From assembly GCF_905147045.1 (NCBI RefSeq), contig NC_065906.1, positions 6,572,001-6,636,000 on the forward strand: a stretch of 64,000 nucleotides of DNA, read 5' to 3'. Positions 48,749-58,654 of the stretch are shown here, one piece after another. This DNA is from Nymphalis io (Eukaryota > Arthropoda > Insecta > Lepidoptera > Nymphalidae). Every line of letters begins with the position of its first letter. Position 1 is the first letter of the stretch. A program made the translations under genes and the position numbers. Below the pieces are notes generated by a model that was not told the origin of the DNA, searched no databases, and saw only the letters and a list, made by a program, of their open reading frames with translations.

Positions 48749-49290
48749 GTTTGACGATTAAAGTCTTTTAAGAAAATTTGCAAGAAATATTAATTGATGA
48801 TTGTTAATTTAACTATATATAGACCAAAAACTTTCAAATTTTTTATCCAACAGAGATTTAAAAAAAAATAGAAGCTTTTATACTTAAGCAATTATTATTA
48901 CTATAACTCTGATGTCAGAATACTTATCAAAACAGTTAGGTACTAGGTAGGAACTCAACTGTACAGCTGTACTGTCACTTGACTTGTCACTTTCAGTCCA
49001 GTGTCAAGTGTCAACTGTCGGACAACTGAGGAAATAGTCGATGTCAATTGTCAATAGGCATGATGACAGTATTAAAGAATTAAAAAATAAATGATTTTAG
49101 AGAAGAAACTATTTTAAATGGATTCTAAAAAGTGATCTCATTTTAATATACATATTGAGATGAATAAGATTTTTAATAAAACAAAAGTATAAAATTCTGC
49201 AATCGGCCATTTCATTTGAAACACCAATCAGAGCGAATGACATCACGCATCAGTATCTATAACCCTTTCTCTTGAACAGTTGTTGTGTTT
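48749..49290. other. Upstream region of TRAPPC6
   Basis: AT-rich, no gene. It includes a short stretch of repeated GTCACTT/GTCAAGTGTCAA motifs at about 48970-49060 and ends at an (ATCA)n run belonging to the LINE tail that follows. Confidence 0.5.
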
Positions 49291-49860
49291 CAATCAATCA
49301 ATCAATCAATCAACAGCCAATCGTTGTCCACTGCTGAACATAGGCCTCTCCCAAGGTGCGCCAAAGCTCCCTGTCCTCCGCCTTCCGCATCCAGTTGGTG
49401 CCCGCCACCTTCTTAAGGTCGTCGGTCCACCTGGCTGGAGGGCGCCCTACGCTGCGCTTGCCGATTCGCGGTCTCCACTCTAGGACTTGTCTGCTCCAAC
49501 GGCCATCGGTCCTACGACATACGTGACCAGCCCACTGCCACTTCAGCCTGCTAATTTTGCAAGCTATGTCGGTGACTCCGGTTCTTTTCCGGATAATCTC
49601 ATTTCTGATCTTATCCTTCAAAGATACTCCGAGCATAGCTCGCTCCATAGCACGCTGAGTGACTTTGAATTTGTGGACTAGTCCCGCAGTTAGTGTCCAC
49701 GTTTCGGCACCGTATGTCATGGCAGGTAAGACGCATTGGTTGAAGACTTTCGTCTTCAAACATTGCGGTATAGACGACTTGAGGACTTGTTGTTGTCGTT
49801 GGTTATTCGGGGTTTTGTGAAGAAAATAAAACATCCAAGATCCGTCAATGATGGAACAAG
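49291..49860 (-). mobile_element. RTE-clade LINE, 3' end (C-terminal of reverse transcriptase ORF)
   Basis: A 174-codon ORF (49834-49310) encodes the C-terminal region common to RTE-type retrotransposons: VLPAMTYGAETWTLT, TQRAMERAMLGVSLKDKIRN, LKWQWAGHVCRRTDGRW and SVGRPPARWTDD, ending YVQQWTTIG. The short (TGAT)n tail on the minus strand (ATCA units at 49291-49312) is the usual RTE 3' end. The copy is 5' truncated, as is normal for target-primed insertion. The frame is still open, so the insertion is fairly recent. Confidence 0.92.
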
Positions 49861-50282
49861 GTTTTGTTAAGGCAAATTCCTCTAATTTGCCCAGGATTGA
49901 TTTGTTGATGTTAGGTAAGTTTCTTTCATCAAATAAAGACTTTTGTTCATATGAATTTCGAAATGTGAAAACTTCCTTATAAGTACATTTTTATTTATCT
50001 TTAGTGTTATCATAGGTTTTTTCTGTTAGCTATATAGTATTACTCGCAGATGAAGAACCCTTATATTGTTACCAGTAAGAATTTTTAAGACAATATTTCA
50101 TTTAGCTCCACTAGTACTGAATTTGTGAATTTACTTATTTACGAATACTTCTATAAATCTAAATATATAATAAATCTTTATGAATCTCTGCCTCTATATT
50201 TTTAAATGAAACATCTAATCTCAGGTGATTATTTTAAGCTAATAAACACCCTGTCCATTGCCACCTTCTGTATTCGTATATT
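49861..50282. other. No feature seen
   Basis: AT-rich spacer between the RTE fragment and a SINE; no coding or repeat signal recognised. Confidence 0.4.
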
Positions 50283-50682
50283 ATTGACTGCCTCGTTGGT
50301 CTAGTAGCTTGATATAAGGCCGCAGACCCGGAGGTCCTGGGTTCCATTCCCAGGTCGGGCCAATAAAAAGTTATTGGGTTTTTCTGTCAGAAAAATTCTC
50401 AGTAGCAGCCCGGAAGTCTGGAAGTTGGAAGTGTGTACACTTCCGTGCTTTGGAAAGGACGTAAAGCCGTTGGTCCTGCGCCTGAACTCTTTCCGATCGT
50501 GTCAGATTGCCGTCCCATCGGATTATGAGAGTTAGGGAATAGAGAGTGCACTTGTGGTGCACTCTGCACCTGTGTTTGCGCACACACTTGTGCACTATAA
50601 TATCTCCTGCGTAGTTGGCTAATCTCTTTTGAGATTGGCCGCCGTGGCCGAAATCGGTCTGGCGGACATTATTATTATTATT
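50283..50682 (+). repeat. SINE family B, full-length reference copy
   Basis: tRNA-like head (TGCCTCGTTGGTCTAGTAGC, then GGGTTCCATTCCCAGGTCGG), body (CAGTAGCAGCCCGG, TGTGTACACTTCCGTG, ATTGCCGTCCCATCGGATTA, GCGCACACACTTGTGCACTA) and 3' end GCCGCCGTGGCCGAAATCGG followed by (ATT)n. It contains a small internal repetition of the GTGCACT motif at 50548-50570. Confidence 0.92.
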
Positions 50683-50736
50683 ATTCGTATATTAATCTTA
50701 ATCATCAATTTTGTTTATTTTAGATCCTCACGACCG

Positions 50737-50928
50737 TCATATGGGGATGATGCTATTAGCTAAGTGCAACTTAAACGAGAAGGGAAAATTTGCACTGTGA
50801 AATGCAATGAAATGCCACTTATTTCTCACAATTTTCTTGTTTGGAACATACGCAAACAATTTGTTAGATGTTGATATTGATGTATTTTTACACAAAGGGA
50901 CCGCACACCACTTGTAAACTTTGGAATT
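50737..50928 (-). pseudogene. THAP zinc-finger fragment
   Basis: From ATG 50928 the frame reads a THAP-type start: KWCAVPLCKNTSISTSNKLF, then YVPNKKIVRNKWHF. This is a C-x4-C pair, the loop with the F.xxP-like YVP, and the W of the family. The distal C-x2-H pair is not reached before TGA/TAA, and similarity fades after W. THAP domains occur in host DNA-binding proteins and in P-element-like transposases. No partner exon is visible, so it is either a decayed exon or the first exon of an unresolved gene. Confidence 0.5.
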
Positions 50929-50999
50929 CATTTTTAACCTTAGGAAATACGCAATACTTTTTCTGATTTTCTTCGTTGAGTATAGACACAATACAACGT

Positions 51000-51849
51000 G
51001 TACTGTCGTTTACTGTGGCGTGATGTCACGTGCAGGCGCCATGACACCTGCTGGTATTTTCGAGCGAAATTAAAAATAGGTAAATGAAAATGCAATTATT
51101 TGCGTAAACAGTTAGTTTATTACTGAAATAAAATTATTTTCAGTAATAGTAGACGTGTACCTACATTATAGAAAGTTATTTCAAAATCAGTCATCATGTC
51201 TATTCTCCGCAATAATCTGTACCCTGTAAAACCCCTTATGTCATTAAACAAGAAATAAAATTTAACTTATCACAATATTTGAATTACTTTTTTTAAACGT
51301 GAGAAGTCCAAAGGTTTATTTAATTCTTGGTTTTAGTTTGATTCCCTATTTAAACGTAAAATACATTTATTTTATGGAGTCTTCATAGATACACCTTACG
51401 AAGTGACAGTGTTCAGGAGTAAATACTCAAGCCCTATAAATACCCAGATACAATGTTTTATGGACTTTTTCTGTTTTCATAACCCAAATTATAGGAAAAT
51501 ATTTATGGTCTTGGACAAAAACCATTTGGACTATTTATATCTGTATTTTTTGAGGTAATAACAGCGTATTTTAGAGAAGTTTTTAAGAAAATCAATCTAT
51601 TAAGTAAAGATTTGCTTTGTATCAGTCTCTCAAAATTAGAATATATGTACTTCTGCGTATAAATATTACTGCTGAATCTCGTATAAATGAGATGAGCAGT
51701 AATAGTTATTATTATCATACATTATAAGAACTAGATAGTTTGAACATATGTTTTCTATCGATTCAAGTAAGACACTTAACAGCTTATATCAATAATACAA
51801 ATGTATCTTCAAAGTTAACTTAAAAATTACATATTATTTGGCATGTGAC
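51000..51849. other. No feature seen
   Basis: AT-rich spacer. A 71-codon minus-strand ORF at 51503-51718 is not convincing. Confidence 0.4.
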
Positions 51850-53738
51850 GATGCACAGCATCCGTGAGAGTGCGTTGTATACTTCCCTTTCCTGTTTCTG
51901 GTATTTAGTGTGGGGATGTGACGTCACGTTCGCTCCCCACCATTTGATTGGTCCCAGGGTGGCAGCTAGCCGTTTTGCTTTCATAGCTATAAATATATAT
52001 AGTTCTTGAAGTGTTTTGAGGTTCTTTTAGTGATTATTTAAAAAAAAAACTGTGTTAACAAGTATTTGATCCAGTATAATTATGAGTAGAGAAAGTGAAG
52101 TGGAAAATGTGCACTTGGACCATATTAGGTTTGAGCAAGGCGCTGGCTGTAGTTACCGGTCTACACATTCGCCGGTCTTAAACCCGGCGTCTAAGAAAAT
52201 AATACAACGAAGCGAGTCAAATTCATCTTCTTCTAATTCCTCTGATAGCGAGTCAGAGGGTAGACAAAGGAAACGGATGAAGTCTTCAAATCAACTCGAG
52301 GTTTTGACAAACAGGATCGGTGAGTTAACCAATATTTTATTGCAAAATATTTATCAACCCTCATCTTACACGCAAATGACTTCGAATAATTTATTGAGTT
52401 CGCTTCCTCCGGATAACAACCAAGCATCTCAACTACCTGCTCCTGCTCTAGAATCCGCAGCAGGTCTAGATTCAACATCTCTTTGTTTGAAACGGCCTAC
52501 TGTCACAACTGGCACAGATGGCACGAACAATACTCTTTTGAATTTAGGATTAATTAATACATCAGTTAAAGAGCCCAAGGTGCCTTGGGCCGATCCCGAG
52601 CATGTAAGAATTCTTCAAAATTTACAGATTCGGAGATCTTTCATGGAAAGATGTACGTTATGTTGACCAATCTGACAACAAAGGTTCTCGATCGTTTCCA
52701 GACTCCACAGACATCGGAAATAACCGATCAAATAAAGGTGTTACTGGAGCAAAGAGTTCTGGAAGTGGTCAGTCATCATCACCCAGGGCCCAGCTTTCAG
52801 TCAAAAATATTTCTTGTCAAAAAGAACGATGGCTCAAACAGGCCAATTTTCAATCTGAAGCGGTTAAATCAGTATATTACACACAAACCATTCAGATTGA
52901 TATCGCATTTCCAAATACCTCGATTTCTACAGAAGGGCGATTGGATGGTCAAGATCGATCTCTCGTCAGCCAACTTCCATGTGAGGATAAAAGAGTCTCA
53001 TCGACGGTTCTTGCGACTAGTCTACAAACGACAGGTTCTTCAGATGACTTGTCTCCTGTTCGGTCTGTCATGCGCTCCAAAGAACTTCGCTGCATTGACC
53101 AACTGGGTAGCACAGCATTTGCGCAATCGAGGTTTGAGGGTGATCATTTATTTGGACGATTTCCTTATCGTAAATCAATCGGAAGTATACTTAGCAATAA
53201 GAAAACTCGAGTCACTGGGATGGACCATAAACTACGAGAAATCTGTAGTCAGACCAACTCAGGAAGTCGAATTCCTAGGAATTGTTTGGAACACCAAGTC
53301 AAATTTCAAATGGCTTCTCAGAAAAATGATGGAGAAGATATTGTCTATTGCAATTCGCCTGGTCCAGAAACAAATAATATCATTAAGAGAAACGCAAGCT
53401 ATTTTGGGCTCGCTAAATTTTGCCAATTTTGTAGTTCCTCGAGGGAGATTGCATTGCCGACAACTGCAGCTACAGTCTCGGATACTAGCGAGAAGAAAGT
53501 CGATGAAAGAAATAAACTTCAAGGCAACAGCAATGAAGAATTTAGTATGGTGGATCAAAACCCTGAAGAAATCACGGCCACAAACAACGTTGCATTCGGA
53601 TTCGATTCATCATTTTTTAACAACAGATGCTGCAGATTTTGGATGGGGAGCTCAAATGGACGACCAGACAGTGACTGGCAAGTGGAGACCAGACCAGATG
53701 CAATGGCATTGCAACCGCAAGGAAATGTTTGCTATAAT
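51850..53738 (+). mobile_element. Outer DIRS-type retrotransposon, left part
   Basis: The left part of a DIRS-like element on the plus strand, from a GC-richer leader (about 51850) with a TATA-like CTATAAATATATAT at 51987-52000, through gag and reverse transcriptase, to the point where an antisense DIRS copy interrupts it. The element resumes at 58655. The outer left boundary is approximate: I could not identify its terminal repeat. Confidence 0.8.
52082..52666 (+). CDS. DIRS-type retrotransposon gag-like ORF (outer copy)
   Basis: 194 codons from ATG 52082. The product is serine-rich (SNSSSSNSSDSESEG), with a basic KRMK segment and a predicted coiled stretch LEVLTNRIGELTNILLQ. The same position in the inner copy reads LEALINQVGFLSNIYMQ, which supports a shared gag. 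It lies just upstream of the reverse transcriptase ORF and overlaps it by 82 bases in another frame. The inner copy has a gag region of about 300 residues in pieces, so this one is probably internally deleted. Confidence 0.7.
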   Translation: MSRESEVENVHLDHIRFEQGAGCSYRSTHSPVLNPASKKIIQRSESNSSSSNSSDSESEGRQRKRMKSSNQLEVLTNRIGELTNILLQNIYQPSSYTQMTSNNLLSSLPPDNNQASQLPAPALESAAGLDSTSLCLKRPTVTTGTDGTNNTLLNLGLINTSVKEPKVPWADPEHVRILQNLQIRRSFMERCTLC

Positions 53739-53742
53739 ATAA
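52585..53742 (+). CDS. DIRS-type reverse transcriptase / RNase H (outer copy, interrupted)
   Basis: An open frame of 385 codons. The true coding start is unclear; homology begins near TSEITDQIKVLLEQ. It has the reverse-transcriptase order FLVKKNDGSNRPIFN, MVKIDLSSANFHV, the catalytic YLDDFLIV box (about 53142-53170) and EVEFLGIVWN, then the RNase H start FLTTDAADFGWGAQ. The frame stops one codon after the inner DIRS insertion. Coding resumes in frame at 58655 (AAIKHFKLKLRG). Before the insertion the frame seems to have been intact across this region. Confidence 0.88.
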   Translation: MGRSRACKNSSKFTDSEIFHGKMYVMLTNLTTKVLDRFQTPQTSEITDQIKVLLEQRVLEVVSHHHPGPSFQSKIFLVKKNDGSNRPIFNLKRLNQYITHKPFRLISHFQIPRFLQKGDWMVKIDLSSANFHVRIKESHRRFLRLVYKRQVLQMTCLLFGLSCAPKNFAALTNWVAQHLRNRGLRVIIYLDDFLIVNQSEVYLAIRKLESLGWTINYEKSVVRPTQEVEFLGIVWNTKSNFKWLLRKMMEKILSIAIRLVQKQIISLRETQAILGSLNFANFVVPRGRLHCRQLQLQSRILARRKSMKEINFKATAMKNLVWWIKTLKKSRPQTTLHSDSIHHFLTTDAADFGWGAQMDDQTVTGKWRPDQMQWHCNRKEMFAII

Positions 53743-53773
53743 ACGTTTTACATAACAATAAAACGGTTATTAT

Positions 53774-53941
53774 GTGCCGAAAGAAAACACAGCATCGCAT
53801 TATGAAGAAGCAGTGTCGACTCACCTTTATTGTTGTACTTACTCTCGTGTGTCTTAACTCAAATCCATAGATGTTCATCCTCTACCTTATTTGAAATATC
53901 TATGGTCTGTCACCGCAAGGCGGGAACCGGTCTGTCAAAGT
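53774..53941. repeat. Inverted terminal repeat, 3' side of the inner DIRS element
   Basis: About 168 bp from GTGCC to CAAAGT. It is the reverse complement of 58481-58649, with few substitutions; the main difference is in the outermost 15 bases. Outside it, 53739-53773 is a left-end extension (ATAAACGTTTTACATAACAA..) not present at the other end. Confidence 0.95.
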
Positions 53942-53975
53942 TATTGGAGTATTCACCAGGAAGAGCATTCCTGCA

Positions 53976-54073
53976 ATGCTGTGTTTTCTTTCGGCACATA
54001 ATAACCGTTTTATTGTTATGTAAAACGTTTATATTATGTGCCTTGTAGAAAACACAGCATCGCATTATGAAGA
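53976..54073. repeat. Internal complementary region of the inner DIRS element
   Basis: The bases 53976-54032 are the reverse complement of the element's left end (53739 to about 53796). The bases 54038-54073 are the reverse complement of its right end (58614-58649). Between them, ATTAT at 54033-54037 is the reverse complement of the ATAAT core. This fused copy of both ends is the hallmark of DIRS-1-type elements, where it is thought to template the circular DNA intermediate. Confidence 0.93.
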
Positions 54074-54630
54074 CGACGTGTTTGATATCTGCTGGTGACA
54101 ACACACGCAATGTTGAATTAGACTTTAAACATTAAATTATTAATATGTTTAAACCATAGACCTAAGATAAAAAATTTAAAAAACTTAAGATTAGTCTAAA
54201 ATTCTTTATTCTGTAAAAATAACTTCTATTATAAAAATGAATAATTAATTGCCATTCTCCTGCAATTGAAATTAAATTGACCAAACAGAAAAGTTCTTAT
54301 TTATTTTATATACTTATTCTTTATTATTCTGCAATTTGAGATATATAAAAGAAAATATTTTATACACTATATTTAAACCAGAATGGGTTTAATAAAATGC
54401 AACAGAAAATAATAAAATAAATGAGTATTATACTGCAATTAGAAATAAAAAACAGAAGTATAAATTATAACATAATACGCCTCCGAGGCACAATGTAAAC
54501 AAAATAACAAAAAATTTAATAAACTTAAATAATTGAAAATAATTTTAAATATTAATTATTAACAAACTAATCCTATTCTCTTAATATATAGTATTTATGA
54601 GATCAATATAATCACAATGAAGTCGTCACA
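54074..54630. other. Non-coding 3' segment of the inner DIRS element
   Basis: AT-rich DNA between the internal complementary region and the recombinase stop codon. I see no ORF or repeat. Confidence 0.5.
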
Positions 54631-55370
54631 TTAAATTATTTTGAAGTTATCAAATAAATTATAGTCAAATTCGCGTTCCTGTGTATCAATCTCTCGGCAA
54701 TAGTGCTTTCTTAGGGTATCAATAGCTTTCCAGTTACCTCTTTCTAAAATTTCTTCTACAGGTATATTTTCTAGCCAAGCTAGAGAAGCTACTGCTGATC
54801 GACATGAACCAGGTGAGGCATCAATTCCTGCATCCTTTAGAACAGAAAGCACCTATCCTCCTATTACAGTCCTAGAAGCTGGTTTTGGAATACCTCTTAT
54901 TGTGATAAACAGATGATCTATATCTTCTGTCCGTCTACTTTCAGTGCATGAATTAAGAGACGTATCCATCGAACTGGACATAAATTAATTTCCTGATTAG
55001 GTAGAAGTCTCCAACCAGACTGTCGTCTGGATCCATTATCAGTTTTAGCTCCGAATACAGGCCAAAAACAAATCTCTTGCCCCTTGTCGATGAATTGATG
55101 TTTAGATAATCTTAATAATGTCAAATCATGTAATCTGCGCCCTGATGTTAAAAGTAAAATTGTTGCAGTTTTTCTTGCAATATTGAATAATGAGTCAGCC
55201 TTGGGGTCATTTTTAAGCCATTCTATTACTTGTCTAGCATCCCAAATTGGTGGTTTAAATGATGGTGGTTTAGAATTATTGATGGCCTTCAAAACTTGTT
55301 TCACCATAAAGTCAGAAGATATAGTACTTTGCCCACAAAATGTTGCCACTGCTGATTTATGAACCAACAT
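54631..55370 (-). pseudogene. DIRS tyrosine recombinase (broken)
   Basis: Two minus-strand ORFs, 55370-54918 and 54852-54631, separated by a frame break with a TAG. The first has the recombinase N-part and the first catalytic arginine in LLLTSGRRLHDLTLLRLS. The second has SCRSAVASLAW and RGNWK, with the likely nucleophile tyrosine in KHYCRE. The order fits the R...R...Y core of tyrosine recombinases. It should integrate the circular element by strand exchange at a short shared core. This copy cannot make a full-length enzyme. Confidence 0.85.
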
Positions 55371-55474
55371 AGTACCATATGCTAAACCTTCCTTTAAAAA
55401 AGTATCTGCAAGAAATTGAGCTACGTCTTCTGGTCTGGGTGACTTGGGGTCTAATCCACTAGCATTACACCAAG

Positions 55475-57396
55475 CTAACCATCTCTTAATAGCTGGTTCA
55501 TATGTGTCAAGAGTAGATCGACGCCAACTCCTTTAATGAGGTCTCTTTCGGCCTGAGACCATGTGGCTATCTTGTCCGCCCACCCCCAATTTTCCAAACC
55601 TTCAGAACTAGCTGGTCTATCTGTGGAGGTGGACGCCCTGTTGTCAGATCCACGAAAACCTTGTGTAAGTTGGGCACTATCATGGGCTCGTCCAGAGCTC
55701 GTGCCTGAAGATCTGCCTTCCAAAAGGGTTGGTCCCAATCCGGGGCTACTAGTAGGTAGGTGCCTCTCGCCCTGTTCAGATGAGAAAGTACCCTTGGTAT
55801 TAGATTTGGGGGAGGAAATAACCATCCCATCCGATAATCCCAGGCTCTTGAAAACGCGTCTGCGAACATCGCGGAACAGTCTCGTGAATCGAGAGTTACG
55901 TAATCTGGTACTATAGCCGACCTTTTTGAAGCAAAAATGTCTACGTCGGGTCTGCCCCATCTTCTGAAAATCTTTGAGGTAGCTAGAGGTAGTAGGTGCC
56001 ACTCCAGTACTGGACGTCTCCTTGACATTCTGTCTGCTATGGAATTGTACCTGCCTGGAAGATACTGTGCTGACAGAACTATGTTCCATTTGTCTAGAAG
56101 AGTCAAGAGTTGGAATGTTAGAGACAGGAGACCTGTCGAGTGAGTCCCTCCTTCCTTGCGAATGTACGCAATGATCGTTTTGTTGTCCGTCTGTAAAAGA
56201 ACATGCGAGTCTCTGAGACTCTTCGAGTGACCTCTCACTGCAGACAGCACTGCGAACATCTCTTTTTTGTTGCAATGCCACAGTCTCTGCTGAAGTACCC
56301 AGGAACCTGACATTGTCATTTGTCTGTCCAGGACTGCACCCCAACCGATGTCTGAAGCGTCGGTAGTCAAAAAATGGGATACGGGTATCGAGTGAATGGG
56401 GGTTGTTAGATAAACGGCTCCGAGCCACCACTGTAAATCCGTCATCGCCCTCCGCCGGAAGAATAAGTTTGTTTTTGGCAGATTGCGAGGGAATTGTCTT
56501 AAAAAGATCTGTAGGTGCCGACAGTGAAGTCTCCCCCTCGGTATCACGAAGCATGCAAAGTTCAACTTCCCTAGCAGGCATTGTAGTTGCCGTAGATTGC
56601 AAGCTTTCTTGGTTAACAGGTTTGTTAAGGCAGTAGAAATTGATGTCTGCTTCTTGGTCGGAAGAGACATGATATTCCGCTCTGTATCCCAATTTATGCC
56701 TAGAAAGTCCAGCGATCTCACTGGAGTCAACGTTGACTTCGTGTAATTGATTTTCCATCCTAGGGACTCCAAAAGCTCCACAACCTCCGCGGCCTGTATT
56801 GCCAACTTGGAAGGGTCCTGGTGTACCAAAAGAAAATCGTCTAGGTACACCACAACTCGCATCCCTCTCTTGCGTAGTCTCCGCGACCCAGCAAGTGACT
56901 GCTGAGAAAAGCCGGGGTGCTGATGCTAGGCCGAATGGCAGTGAGGTCATTTGAAGCATTTCCAGTTTGTAAAACAGGCGCAGAAATGGTCTCTAGGAGG
57001 CAGTAATAGGTAGATGGAAGTAAGCCTATGATATGTCGGCTTTTACCAACCAATCGTCTGGTTGAAGGAATTCTGGTATGGTGGCATGGCTGATAAGTTG
57101 AAAATGTTTTGTTTTCACAAATCTGTTTGGCTGGCGTAGGTCGAAGATGGGTCTGAAGCCACCATCTCTTTTCTTTACTGGAAATACCCGGGAGTCAAAG
57201 AAACTGGTCTTTTGGTTTTAAAATTCCAAGACTCTTTAACTCCTCGATTTGTAAAGTCATTTGTACAGACGGTTTTGTAGCATAACTTTGTGCTACTACT
57301 GTTGTAGGGTATACTAAGGGAGGTCTTTGAACAAAGGGTATCCGAGACCCCGATATTACTTTCAGAATAAAAGGTGTTGCTCCGAGCTCCTCCCAC
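55475..57396 (-). pseudogene. DIRS reverse transcriptase / RNase H (broken)
   Basis: The long ORF 56862-55567 holds YLDDFLLVHQ, LDFLGINWD, the RNase H segments LTTDASDIGWGA and QTDNKTIIAYIRK, and IADRMSR. Upstream parts (MLQMTSLPFGLASAPRLF at 56959 and the N-terminal region to about 57396) are in other frames, so at least two frameshifts separate them. A 494-codon ORF in an overlapping frame (56959-55475) begins with real reverse-transcriptase sequence but is an out-of-frame shadow after about position 56862. Confidence 0.85.
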
Positions 57397-57444
57397 TTTT
57401 TCCTGAAATCTCTTAATTGCCCCCCTCAGAACCCCTGCTTGGCG

Positions 57445-58412
57445 TCACTCTCTCGATTGATCAAAGGTACGAAAGGAGGATTTTTTACCTCCTCCTTTAC
57501 CTTTGCCTCTGGGCTTATACTCATTACCTTGATAATTAAGGTTCCTCCGAGGAGCCTCATATCTAGGTTTCTTTGGGACAGAGCTAGGAAATGAGTTTGG
57601 GGCTGAGTGAGAAGGGTTTTTCCTCTTAAATGATGTTGTTGAATTTTTTTCTGTTAACACAAGAGAATTTAACCATTGCTGCGGGCCACCGAAAATTCTG
57701 AATTAAAGTATTTAATCTAACTTGATCAAATAAACAAGTTTCTGAAGGAGGAATATTTCTAAGGGCAAGCTGTATGCACTTGTTAGGTACCTCTTTAATT
57801 AGCCTCTTCCTTCTAGTTTCTATACACTCAGCCCGCTTACCACATACAATTTGTAATATGTCCTCAGAGTTTTTTAAAAATGATGTTCCTTTACCAACTG
57901 CAGAGACAATCTTCTCTAAAAGAGGTGGCACAATTCATAATTTATTGCTAAGCTAGTAAAGCCAGGTGTGGCAGCAAAAGATTGTAATGACTTAGGAGTA
58001 TCTAACATTACACCAGGTTGGTAAGCCAAAATTTTGTAGTAGCTTTAATTTGTCAACTCTCTCCGGATGAGCTGGTTTTATTAACTTCGTTGCATCAATA
58101 TCAATCGCTACCTGGCCTAAATTAAGAAATATGTCCGTAGCCTGAGGAAGAATTAAAAATGACTCGTTTGAACACTGATTATTTGACACTTGTGATTGTT
58201 GTGATTGGTTATTATGAGAGCCGCCGAGACTGCATATATATGTTAGATAAAAATCCTACCTGATTGATAAGTGCTTCCAAGCGAGGGTCCTCTTTAGAAT
58301 TTCTTCTTTTAAAAGAGGACCTTTCACTCTCCGTCAGAAAAGAACTTGCAGACGAATCTGAGTCCGACCCGTCTTCGTTAGTAATCACTACGTTCGGCTC
58401 GTTTTCGTTCAT
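57445..58412 (-). pseudogene. DIRS gag-like region (broken)
   Basis: Starts at ATG 58412 with a short acidic and serine-rich segment (DSDSSASSFLTESERSSF), then LEALINQVGF. It continues in pieces at 58189-57992, 57931-57626 and 57660-57445, the last basic and rich in K, R, P and G (RGKGKGGGKKSSF). Each step changes frame or passes a stop. The order and content fit a gag-like nucleic-acid-binding protein. Confidence 0.7.
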
Positions 58413-58480
58413 TTTATAAATTAAAACTTATTAAAAATTTCAAATCGTACACAACTTGGCGGCGAGTAACACACGCAATG

Positions 58481-58649
58481 ACTTTGACAGACCGGTTCCC
58501 GCCTTGCGGTGACAGACCATAGATATTTCAAATAAGGTAGAGGATGAACATCTATGGATTCGGGTTAAGACACACGAGAGTAAGTACAACAATAAAGGTG
58601 AGTCGACACTGCTTCTTCATAATGCGATGCTGTGTTTTCTACAAGGCAC
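58481..58649. repeat. Inverted terminal repeat, 5' side of the inner DIRS element
   Basis: Reverse complement of 53774-53941. It lies just upstream of the gag start (58412), so it probably carries the element's promoter. Confidence 0.95.
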
Positions 58650-58654
58650 ATAAT

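Larger units (their letters stand above)
53739..58654 (-). mobile_element. Inner DIRS-type retrotransposon, complete ends, defective ORFs
   Basis: About 4.9 kb, antisense to the outer copy. It carries gag (58412 to about 57445), reverse transcriptase/RNase H (about 57400-55475) and a tyrosine recombinase (55370-54631), in that order on the minus strand. Inverted terminal repeats lie at both ends, and an internal complementary region sits next to the 3' repeat. There is no target-site duplication. Instead the 5-bp word ATAAT is found at the left junction (53734-53738) and the right junction (58650-58654). Several frame breaks make it non-autonomous. Confidence 0.92.

Noticed and set aside
49310..49834. 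174-codon ORF as a host gene
   Set aside because: Its sequence is the standard C-terminal part of RTE-type LINE proteins and it ends in a (TGAT)n tail.
52941..53870. 309-codon plus-strand ORF overlapping the DIRS reverse transcriptase
   Set aside because: Out-of-frame shadow of the reverse transcriptase ORF; serine-rich without motifs.
53739..58654. Reading the inner element as an endogenous virus or LTR retrotransposon
   Set aside because: There is no envelope, protease or DDE integrase. A tyrosine recombinase, inverted terminal repeats and an internal complementary region point to DIRS.
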